Origin: Ampullaceana balthica
Taxonomy: Eukaryota > Mollusca > Gastropoda > Lymnaeidae
Reading direction: 5' to 3'
Assembly (NCBI GenBank): GCA_944989445.1
Contig: CALYLW010000039.1
Span: 372,001-436,000 of the forward strand
Length of the DNA: 64,000 bases
Shown here in pieces: positions 13,201 through 22,345 of this stretch. The translations under genes and the position numbers were made by a program. Below the pieces are notes generated by a model. That model worked only from the letters and a program-made list of their open reading frames with translations, made no database searches and was not told where the DNA came from. Position 1 is the stretch's first letter. Each line of letters opens with the position of its first letter.

Positions 13201-16200
13201 ACACATGTCTCAAATAGCCTCATTCATGGATCTTTGCTGCAGGTATTCAATGTATAAGTGTAAGGCTAACCCGTCTTAGTTTTCAGGTATTTGTTTTGAT
13301 CTGTTACTGATTTCTGCCTTACAGCCTAATCTTACTTATATATACAGGCATTTTTTTTAAAAATCCCTCACACCGGCATTAGATGAGCTTTGTTAAAAAT
13401 TTTTAATAAAAACGTTATAAATATGTAGTAAATTTTCAATAATTTTTTTTTCCTCTTTAACCAACTGATCAACAGCTGTGTCAGCTGATGAAGCTGGTAG
13501 AAGATCTTGATGCTGTGACAATGGCAGACACAGTGGAGCTCATGGTCACAAATCTCTTGGAGAGAACATGGTTGATGTCATCGTGGTTAGTCATTTAGAC
13601 AGTAATTAAGTAGATGTACAGTTCAGTTTTACCAAAATAAGGGCACACTGGCTTTTTTTGGCCTGTAATCTATGGGTAAATAGACATGATGCATTTACAT
13701 GGATGCGTTCATTGCCGTAAGGCACCTTTGAGAGATAAGAAACCCTTTTGTTTGATATATGCATCTGACAGTTAATTGTGGGGGCATCAATAAACGAGTC
13801 ATGTTGATAAGTTTCATCTTCTCTTAAAAACATTTAGCAAATTATGCTCCATTCCTGAATCTTCTGATAACTTTTAGTCATTCTTCTTCTTAACATTTGT
13901 TATGCTCTATTCCTGAATCTTCCAAATCTTCTGATAACTTTTAGTCATTCTTCTTCTTAACATATGTTATTCTCCATTCCTGAATCTTCCAAATCTTCTG
14001 ATAACTTTTAGTCATTCTTCTTCTTAACATATGTTATGAAAGCACAGTGTTATCTGTTAATCAGTTGGTCATTACTTCCTCAGTAAAAACAGGTCCTTTG
14101 CCAACCATCAAGCAACTCTGGTCCTAACTGATATGGTTCTGGATTTGACCGAGGCCTGTGGTAGATTAAAGTCCACTGCTGAACTTAAGTCTTTTTTCCT
14201 CGAGTCACTGCTCAAGGGAGGCAACTGTCCTGAACTCATTTGGCAACCTTTATATTTTGACCTGGAACAAACCAGAGCCAGGCTCTGCCTGAAGTATTTG
14301 GCAATGTTCAACTGGAAAGAAAGCCATTTGAAAAGTTCAGACACATCAAATGGTCATTTAGAAGAAGATTTTGAGGGCACAGAGAAATCGAAAAGTGCCA
14401 GGGGCGTAGTTTTAGGTCTTTTACAGTCTCCCATCTATGAGGTTAGACTTGGTGTACTGGAGACTCTCCTGAGGGCGATGGGATGGAATGGATCTGATGG
14501 TGAACTTGATGTAGATGACAGTACTCCAGATGGACCTGATTATGGCCTGGTAGAATGCCCTCCCTCACGTGGCAGGATTGGTATTGGGCTCAACAAAGCT
14601 TCTTTAGAACATCTCATTGACCAGCTATTTTACCCCTTGCTGAATATGGCATTGACCACTGAGAAACACCATCAGTGTTTGGAGAAGGTAAGCTAAGCTC
14701 CCCAATGGTTTCAGATAAGTAATTTTTTAGATGGTCACAATATTAGTTTTTTCTACCCGTATAAATTAACAACCTTTAAATTAAATTATATGTCAATTAA
14801 TTTTTTGTTTAAATATTATTTTTTTTAAATTATCCTTTGATTTTTCAGATGTTCTATGTTTTGGCATCAATTCCAACTTGTGACCAAAACCTAGCTATGA
14901 AGGATTTTCCAACATTAATTGAGGTTAAAAATTATTTCTTTTTTAAATTAAAAAAAAATTCAAATAAAAATGACCATATTTTTTTGCATTGCAATTTAAT
15001 ATTCTTGTTAGGAATAAAAAAAAGTTTTTAGTTCAGTTCTAGACACGTCTTTTTTTTCCATCAAATTAGATTTTTCAAATGCTAATTGGACGTATGACCA
15101 CAGAAAGGAGGTAAGGAATTTTGAATTTTTTTTTAAGATGAGTCCAATGTTTATACCCCTGATTGCCTATTATGGCTTTGTATAGTCCACCTCATCATTT
15201 TGGCTGAGCAAAACAAAATAAATCTAAGTTTATTTTCTCTTTTCTATCAAACAACTGACACAACAAAGCATAAAAATTGTTTTTAAGCCTATTCACCAAA
15301 CAAGATTTGATTATCTCTGCCTTCTAGGATAAATTCTTAATTTTAACTATTAGAAGCAAATTAGCTTGGGTATGCCATCTTTTAAAAAGAAGGATGGGAG
15401 CAATGACTTAACAAGACTGTAACTGTAGGATCTTTTTTCCAGTTGTGGTTTTAACTGTAACTTTTAATACTTCCTTCCTATTCTTATATCCTGTATTTTT
15501 GTTGAGGTAATTGTGCCCATCTTTCTTCTTTTTGTTTCTGTTTTTTTTTATCTTTATTTAATTATTCCCATGGTATAGTATGAATTATATAATGTACATT
15601 TAATTTAAATAATAATAATAAATTGATAATTTTTATAGCGCTGTATCCCAGCAAGGAGCCAGGCTCACAGTGCTTTACATGGAGATAATAACATACATAT
15701 AATAATTAAATAAACATTCTTATAATTCTTATTAGAGTAAGTTACCGCCTCGCAAAAGCTATCTCGTACCGAACACTATTTCATAAAGCGCTCTCAGTAT
15801 TTGTATTTTATCGTCTAACACAAAAACGAACACCCGTAAATCGAAAGTAGTTATTTTTTCAATATCATTTCATCGTTTCGTTTGCCGGGACGGACTATTT
15901 TGTGAGTAAATGTGTGTCAACATTTTGGTCCTTGCGCCGTGCATGCTGTCAGCGTCTCTAGGAAGAACGAAGTTGATTTCCGGGTTAAGACTACTTTTCC
16001 TGTTCGCTTTGGAAAACACACGTGTTTGGTATTGCATCATCACTTACAAATAGGCCAGTAACCACGCTGTTATACTTTACAATGCTATTTAATAGCAATG
16101 TTCGTTTCGAAGGGGTGTTCGCGACGAAGTAAGTTTAACTTTGGATTTTACTTCGTACCGAACACTTTTATTCTGCAGTAAAATTTAGTTAAATATGGGT

Positions 16201-19200
16201 CTAGCTCTTGGCCTCTAAGAGTTATTTGAAAATAGTAGTGTTCGTTTTGAGGGCATGTTCGCGTTGAAGTATATTTGTTTTATTGTAGGATATTACTTCG
16301 TTGCGAACACTTTTTCGTGTAGGAAAATTAAGCTAAACCCCCTGCACAGCATAAATGACAACAAATTGGTTGAGTCCCAGCCAATCTCCAACGATAACCA
16401 AGCAATCATCAAGGCACAACACATAGAATCCGACACAGCAGCAATCACTGAAACACAGCCAATTAAATCTTACAAAGAAACAATCACTGAGACATAGCCA
16501 ATAGAAATTTACACAGAAACAATCATTGAGACACAGCCAATCTAATCTTACACAGGCACTCATTGAGACACAACTGATTGCGAATGAAACACAAGTAGAT
16601 CTAGTCATAGAGATCCAGCCCATTATACAGAAAACAGCCCATTTGAGAATGAAAATAAGTCTATCATACAAATCTTCCCAACCAGAATCATTACCTGCAT
16701 CATCACCACCAAAGTCCAATTTGTCTGCTGCACAACTTAAAGCACTCCATGACTATTCAAACTTTTTATATGATGAAATGCGTCGCAACCAATTTAATAA
16801 AAAAAATTTGTCAACTGACAATGACAAGTTCTACTGCAGAAGACAACCTTAGCAAAGAAGAAGAAGAGTTATTTAACGAGTTTCAAGCCTTAGCTGTGGA
16901 GCTAATAGAAACGTGCAGTCTAGAAGAACCCAAAAACTGCAGTCAAAGCTAACTTGACAGTGGATGACATTTTAAAGCTGCCTGCTTTTGTTAGAAGGAA
17001 TAAAAACAAAAAGAAACCAGCAAATGCTCCAACAATGCCAAACTTGGTCAATGGAGAAGAGTTTAGAGAAGCATTAAAAAAGAAAATAGCAGACAAGGAA
17101 GAAATAGACAAAAATAAACTGAAAAGAAAGATCGAGAGGGAAGAAAGCAAAAAGAGAAAGTATGCACAAAAAGAGGCTACAAAAATGAAAAGAGAGCAAG
17201 AAAGGGAAGAAAAAAGTCGCAAGAGAGAAGAAGAGCAGATTTAAAAAATGAAAATAGTGGAGTCCAAGAAAGTAAAGTAGTGTGCAGTAATAGAGCTCTG
17301 CAGATGACGATAATTTAGATATAGAAGAGGATCTTTTGTTGGCAGGAATGTGTCAAGGGTGCAAAAAAGGGGGAGGGGCAGAGGTTTGGGTCCAATGTGA
17401 TGTGTGTGACGACTTGTGGCATGCACAGTGCACGCAACATTGTGCATCTTTGAAACAAGGCACTTTTGTGTGCACTGTTTGCTGCCCTGACCAGTGACTG
17501 TAGACTTTGTTATTTTATGTTATTGTATTTCTAAACGTAATTCATATCGTACCATATTTCAAAACCTACATTTGTAACTAGAGGCTAGGCTATAGATCTA
17601 CCAATAGTATTATTTTGTATATCTAAAATCTAATACAGTCCGTATACTATGTTGTGCTTTGTTTATGTGTGCCATTTTTTAATGTACATGTTACATATCA
17701 TATAGATCTAAGAGTCTGTAACAGATAATATAAGTTATTCGGGCTCTAAATTCTTTAATAAAACGTTTATTACATTATTATTGACATCTCCAGTGTTATT
17801 TGTTGACTCCATAAACTAAAAATTGATAATTTGGTGATTTCGGTTATGTGTCTGCTTTGAGGTCAAAGTGTCTGCTTTGAGGTAAATTAAGCAAAAAAGT
17901 GTTCGGCATGAGGTAGCTAACTGGGTCAGCTAAAATTGCACTTTACACTCTAACCCCGCGTAGTAATACAAGAATGCAGTCTCATTATAGTAGCCTTGTT
18001 GTCATACTACTTGTAGGTACAAGTACTTTCGTTTTTACCTCGTGTCGAACGGTTTAGAAACTAGGTCATGAAAGCCAAAAATGGTGCTATGTTTTGTGTA
18101 TTGCATTCGCGAGGTGGTAAATTACTCTAAATACTTGTGTTCATTTATTTGTACTGATGAAGCCATGAGCCGAATACTTTTGTATTAGTCTATTAATAAA
18201 TCTTTAAATTTTTTTGTTTTGGTCACACAATTCGTTTGTGTATCTTGTAGTTTCTTTTAAAAGAAAAAACACTTCCCTTGAACAACCAAAAAAAACAAAA
18301 CTATTTTTATTGTTAAAATTTTTTAAAAAAGAAAAAACACTTCCCTTGAACAACCACACAAAAAAAAACTATTTTTATTGTTAAAAATTTTTTTTAAAGA
18401 AAAAACACTTCCCTTGAACAACAAAAAAAACAACAACTATTTTTAAATCCCTTATATTAACTTCACCGCCGTCTCTGTCTTGGGCGGGCGGAAAAACAGA
18501 AGTAAAAAATGACCCACTTCCAATGATCCGATCGAACTGAAATTTGGCACACGGACCCGTCTTACCTAACAATGCATCGTATCAAAATTTCAGATCGATC
18601 GAACGTACCGTAATTAAATTAATGCATTTTTAGTTTATCCTTATATGAGGTATGTAATTTAAATTCACGATTTGTTATTGTTTTTTTGCCACGTGAAAGT
18701 TTGAGCATTGAGGCGACCCAACGAAACGACGGTGCGCTTTTGTTTACATTTTACGTGTCACTCTGAGCTCGGTCAAGCGAATCGGTGACCAGACTTTTCC
18801 CCTCTCCCCCTCCCCTCCCCCCTAGGGTTATGAAGCAAACTTGTGTTAAGACAGATTCAGTCTGTAAATGTTTGAAAATAATCAATACTGTTAGTTATGT
18901 CTCATATATAAGGGATTTATAGTCAAAAACTTTGTTTTTACGGGTTTGTTTTATTAATGTTAAAAAAATTTTTTAAAGAAAAAACACTTCCCTTGAACAA
19001 CCACTATTTGTAATGTTAAATTATTTTTTTTTCATTATTGAACAAATACATAGCATGTGTCTAACCATCCATGAATTTTGTTTCTCCCATGAGACTTGAA
19101 GTTAGGGCTGCAACCTTGAGGTTCTCTGGCCACCTTGTGTCCGTCCTTTACGACATACTGAGTGTCTCATCTGATGACCAGGTGTCCACCCAAGTCCAGC

Positions 19201-22200
19201 AACTCTTTTCAACGTGGACACAGATGATCAAGTCCTACAGTGTTGTTGATGACAGCCCAGACCTACAAATCAGCTGTTGTCATGTGTTGCTGGACAATGT
19301 TAAAACCGTGTTGTTGGACTCTAAAGACACATTAGGTGAGGCATAATCTGTGTGATTATAAGTAAGTAGAAGCCGAGGTGTCAGTCATAACTGTTACTTC
19401 TAAGATGCAAGGAGTAGTTACTTACATCAGGTGAGGAGGTATTATTAGCGTGATTATATAAGATGATAAAATGTTATGTTCTTGAGAGAGGGAGCTGTTA
19501 AATCCTAACATGATCTTTAAATGAGAAAGATGAATGAATTCAAGTTACTATTCTTGTTTTGTGAAGTTGCCTCATATGGCAAACCACACATACCCCATCA
19601 CACACACCCCACCACACACACCCCACCACACACACCCCACCACACACCCCCATCCACTACCCCCACTCATTTGCCTGGCCCAATGATCCTCTCAAAGATG
19701 TTCATTATTTGTACTTAGTAACACATTTTTTATTTTATGTTTTATTTTAGTGGTTTAGTTCCCTTAAAATAGCATTATATCTGACAGCTTACATATCCAT
19801 GCTTTAAACTGAACAAAGTTCATCTGAACTGCTTACAACAAAAGAGAGAAAATTTTAAAAATATGTGTGCACATAGTTTATTTGTGAATTCAGTACTTAG
19901 TACATCAAATATAGCGTATAAAAAACAGCAACAAAAAATTCAAAATTTTAACCCCCCACTCCCCCCCCTGTCACATAAATCTTATTTGACAAAGAGCTTT
20001 CAAAACCTTCCTCCCCTCCCCTCCCCACCCCAATAAACAAAAGAGAATGACACTTTATTTGTTGACTATTTTGAATATCACACATGAAAAATGTGTGTCA
20101 CAAGTTTTCACCACATACTATTTTGTGGAGTTCATTTTCTGACATTACTTATTTTCCTTGGTGTGGCCCTGTCCTGAGAGGCACCAAGACATATAAAATA
20201 CTTTTAAAGTGTTGACCATAATCTGATTCCCAATTCACCAGCCTTGACTGAATGCCATTCATTACAAAACAAAGCTGTCACAGAAAACTGATATCCTAAA
20301 GAAGCAGTTAATATTTGTAAGAAAAGGCATTTGATTTTTGTTCTTGAATTGTTCATAGGGGACATAACGTTTAACTGCTGGGACAGCTTGGCCAACCTCT
20401 TACAAGAAGATGACCTGGACGTCAAGGAAGTGGCAGCATCAGTGGTGTGTGCCATTCAAGGACTTAAATCAGGTACAGTGTAGTTACTGGTGAGATGGCA
20501 GGATGTCAGTACATAAGAAAGTGTCAGTTTACAAAGGTGCCAATGCATCAAGTATAACTGACCGTTTTCATTTTAAGTTTAATATACATGTAACACTTTG
20601 CTGATGAAAACTATTCATAAATGTGATAAAGACAAAATAAATCTGTCACTAATTTATTGTAGGACTAGATAAGTTTAACTTGTGAGCCAAAATATTTGTT
20701 CTTGTGACTTTTCAATCTGTCATCTTATCGTGCTTAATTCTAATTCTGTTGTCTGTAACTAGATAATATGCCAGCAAAATAACTCATTTTTCACACATTT
20801 TTTTTTCCTTTTAAATTTCTAGCTAAAGAATCTATAAATATTGTTTTCAATCTTCTTTTAAAAAAAATTAATTTTCAAGTAAGGAGATGGATTTAATTTT
20901 CCTAGAAGCCACATTTTTGGTTGAGAGGCTGAAATTTCTTTTCACATACTTTGTTGTGTACAATTTATGAAAAGTGTGCACCAGCCCTGTGATTCTTTGA
21001 GCAACCTTGTGGTCACCAAGACTTAACTTCTTGCTTGCATTATCTCATGGGGTCTCTTGAATGATATTAATCTCCACAGCTTCACCGGTGTCACCTCCAT
21101 AGCAATGTATTATAATTTTGAACTAGAGAGATTATAATATCGAACTACAAAATTGATTTTCATGTTTCTAAAATTACTACTACTTACTGCTTTAATAATA
21201 TATATTCCTGATAATATTATTAATTCATTAACTGTAGAGTTGATCAGTGTAATACACAAATATTTTATGAAGGCCAATGAAAGAGTGTAAATGTTACAAT
21301 CATGAGCACTTAATGAAAACAACTTTATATTCTTTATTTTCATGAAACCCTCCAGGAGCCTACCACCCTAGTTTTGCCTCGTTTAGTCTTCCAAATGTGC
21401 TGCTCTCCCACTTTGGAGATAGGAATCTCAAAGGAGTCATTACATGCTTTTTGGGATGGATCCTAGATGACTCAACCATAGATGTCAAGGTCAGTTTTTA
21501 TTAGGATTATTACAATGATTATATCAACCCCATGAGAGTTCTACGGAATTTCAAGGTCCGTCACATTTTAGTTCTATTTTTGGTCTTATTCCTTTTTACA
21601 GAATTATATTGGCAACTTGTAACTGCCATATATTGCCATTTATAATAGGAAAGATTTAGGGTAAAAAATAATTTCAGATATTTAAAATAAGGTCTTTAGC
21701 TTTAAGGAATTGACATTAACAAAAAAACTCAGCATCTTTTGGTGTGTGACACAATCAATTATTGAATTATTTTGACACATTTTACCTTACATCTTGTGTT
21801 TCTTGGCAGTATTACACTTTACATGTTCAAGATTAAAAACTTGATCTTTCCTCTAGGAATCAAGTGAAAGACTTTTTGATAAAGGAGAGATGAACACTTA
21901 TTTGGATCCGGTGGCATTCACACGTTGCATAGCAACACATTTGATATTAGTGTTAGGTGTTGAACTCAAGGAGGAAGCTGCCAAGCTCCTGAACATTTCT
22001 TCTGATATTTTAGAAAATGAGATCAACGCTGATCATCAGTCAAAAAAATTGTCAGATTGCTTTGCTGATGAACAATTTAAGAGTTACTTAGCCGATAAAA
22101 CGGTTTCATTGACTGAGGGGCTCCATCAAATGCTGGACAGTTGCCTAAAGACTGACCGATACTTTAACAGTGGCCGCTACATGACACTGTGCCACATGGT

Positions 22201-22345
22201 GTTCAGAGCCAGAATCTTCATTCTTTTATTCAAGACACAATCTTATTTATTAAGTCCCGAGGTGCAGAGCAGTGTTTCTACTTTAGACAAGACCATAATT
22301 TCATTAGTTGAGACTTTTGACCTTTGCAACATTCTTACCAGCTGA
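1604..22345 (+). CDS. THADA: THADA-like tRNA 2'-O-methylation cofactor (DUF2428, HEAT/ARM repeats), 5' partial, 32 exons
   Basis: The spliced exons read as one alpha-helical HEAT/ARM-repeat protein matching the THADA/Trm732 family. In that family the protein partners FTSJ1/Trm7 for 2'-O-methylation of tRNA position 32; fly THADA is also linked to SERCA and energy storage. The strongest family signature is the DUF2428 block in exons 16-17, with [14 protein letters not shown] and [12 protein letters not shown]. Others are [11 protein letters not shown] (exon 18), [21 protein letters not shown] (exon 20, split here as [11 protein letters not shown]...), TRIFGVKR (exon 21), [11 protein letters not shown] (exon 22) and [14 protein letters not shown] (exon 24). 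About 1,657 codons are seen against roughly 1,950 in vertebrate THADA. The gene starts upstream of the window, because 1604 follows a splice acceptor. The stop is TGA at 22343-22345. Phases agree at all junctions I checked except exon 7 to 8. Name is confident; some ends are approximate. Confidence 0.93.
10285..10475. repeat. Degenerate ~30 bp tandem repeat in THADA intron 18
   Basis: Repeated blocks of the form ...CTATAAAAGTRTKTCACA... alternate with AACCCTCTATAAAAGTGTTC variants, about six units. It lies just before the acceptor of exon 19 and has no coding potential. Confidence 0.7.
10648..11076. mobile_element. MITE-like DNA transposon in THADA intron 19
   Basis: The ends form a ~28 bp terminal inverted repeat. 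The left end reads TACTATATATTCTGGCGTAT and on to 10675; the reverse complement of the right end (11049-11076) reads TACCGTATATTACGGCGTAT. Both continue with AAGA(T/C)(G/A)AC. The ~430 bp interior has no transposase, so it is non-autonomous. It starts only 19 bp after the exon 19 donor. The superfamily is not determined. Confidence 0.75.
12765..12970 (+). repeat. SINE-like element in THADA intron 23
   Basis: The sequence has CATTTACATAGCGCAGCACA followed by CACTCCTGGGTTTACGGTGC and TTTACAAA. This ATAGCGC...GTGCTTTACA layout also appears at about 15630 (TTTTTATAGCGCTGTATCCC ... CAGTGCTTTACATGG). It matches a short repeat layout common in invertebrate introns. The long open frame 12625-13056 overlaps it and is not a gene. 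Confidence 0.55.
13842..14036 (+). repeat. ~67 bp tandem repeat, three units, THADA intron 25
   Basis: Three units share ATTCCTGAATCTTC and CTGATAACTTTTAGTCATTC. The first unit lacks the CAAATCTTC insert present in the other two. The array ends about 50 bp before exon 26. Confidence 0.85.
15600..15700 (+). repeat. SINE-like fragment after (AAT)n, THADA intron 28
   Basis: A short AAT tract is followed by TTTTTATAGCGCTGTATCCC and CTCACAGTGCTTTACATGG, the same ATAGCGC...GCTTTACA layout as at 12780. It probably represents a truncated SINE. Confidence 0.5.
15757..17918 (+). mobile_element. Non-autonomous DNA transposon with PHD-finger tail gene, inside THADA intron 28
   Basis: The left end (15757-15777) reads AGCTATCTCGTACCGAACAC+T. 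The reverse complement of the right end (17898-17918) reads AGCTACCTCATGCCGAACAC+T, giving a ~21 bp terminal inverted repeat with three mismatches. A TA is present at equivalent positions of both ends, as expected for TA-inserting elements. Inside are two near-copies of a hairpin block (about 16100-16175 and 16240-16316) and a decayed coding region ending in a PHD finger, with AATAAA at about 17756. No DDE transposase core is visible, so it must have moved in trans, if at all. Element limits are inferred from the inverted repeats alone. Confidence 0.65.
16526..17497 (+). pseudogene. Decayed C-terminal part of a transposase-like gene: acidic/basic linker, charged coiled coil and PHD finger
   Basis: Three frames supply consecutive pieces. 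First comes a linker with [15 protein letters not shown] (about 16740-16790) and [20 protein letters not shown]. Next is [18 protein letters not shown] and a Lys/Arg/Glu-rich coiled coil (16954-17244). Last is a PHD finger at 17348-17497: C-x2-C, then [15 protein letters not shown], then FVCTVCC. The spacing C2, C5, C17, C20, H25, C28, C42, C45 fits the C4HC3 PHD pattern. This order (FREALKKKI, charged coil, PHD) resembles the tail of pogo/Tigger-like DDE transposases in invertebrates; that assignment is from memory of the family. The N-terminal DNA-binding and DDE parts are absent and frames are broken. Confidence 0.7.
18258..19020 (+). repeat. 68 bp tandem repeat (4 units) split by an inserted element
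   Basis: GAAAAAACACTTCCCTTGAA recurs at 18263, 18331 and 18399, exactly 68 bp apart, and again at 18978. The 579 bp step to the fourth unit equals one unit plus an insertion of about 510 bp. This is intronic and non-coding. Confidence 0.85.
18444..18919. mobile_element. TIR element inserted in the 68 bp repeat
   Basis: A perfect 14 bp inverted repeat TAAATCCCTTATAT occurs at 18444-18457 and, reversed, at 18906-18919. The left end continues TAACTTC. The element interrupts the third 68 bp unit, which shows that it came later. Its interior (18525-18610) contains the CTGAAATTT...AAATTTCAGATCGATCG palindromic core seen in several other repeats of this window. No ORF of note. Confidence 0.65.
19094..22345 (+). 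other. THADA: THADA exon map, exons 29-32 (C-terminus)
   Basis: Exons: 19094-19335, 20359-20472, 21356-21489, 21857-22345. Exon 29 begins at CCCATGAG|ACTTGAAG, which restores the phase left by exon 28 and reads [15 protein letters not shown]. The ATG at 19071 is upstream of this acceptor and is not a start. The last exon encodes about 162 residues, including an invariant-looking FTRCIATHL block, and ends at TGA 22343-22345. Confidence 0.88.
19585..19662 (+). repeat. (CACACCCCAC)n microsatellite, THADA intron 29
   Basis: An imperfect 12 bp-type tandem of CACACACCCCAC runs for about 75 bp. It lies within a short open frame that is not a gene. Confidence 0.8.

Larger units (their letters stand above)
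7768..15110 (+). other. THADA: THADA exon map, exons 16-28 (DUF2428 and C-terminal conserved half)
   Basis: Exons: 7768-7970, 8624-8733, 10003-10135, 10494-10628, 11405-11527, 11986-12083, 12251-12337, 12518-12649, 13068-13242, 13476-13585, 14084-14687, 14849-14923, 15070-15110. All junctions join in phase. Exons 16-17 hold the DUF2428 motif. Exon 26 is unusually long at 604 bp and carries an acidic linker ([17 protein letters not shown]). Exon 28 is only 41 bp and is followed by the ~4 kb repeat-filled intron, the largest in the gene. Confidence 0.88.

Noticed and set aside
12625..13279. Open frames of 143 and 110 codons on the + strand
   Set aside because: They run out of exon 23 into an intronic SINE-like repeat and over exon 24 in the wrong frame.
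19071..19093. ATG at 19071 as a gene start
   Set aside because: It lies upstream of the exon 29 acceptor at 19093/19094, and exon 28 joins in phase after it.
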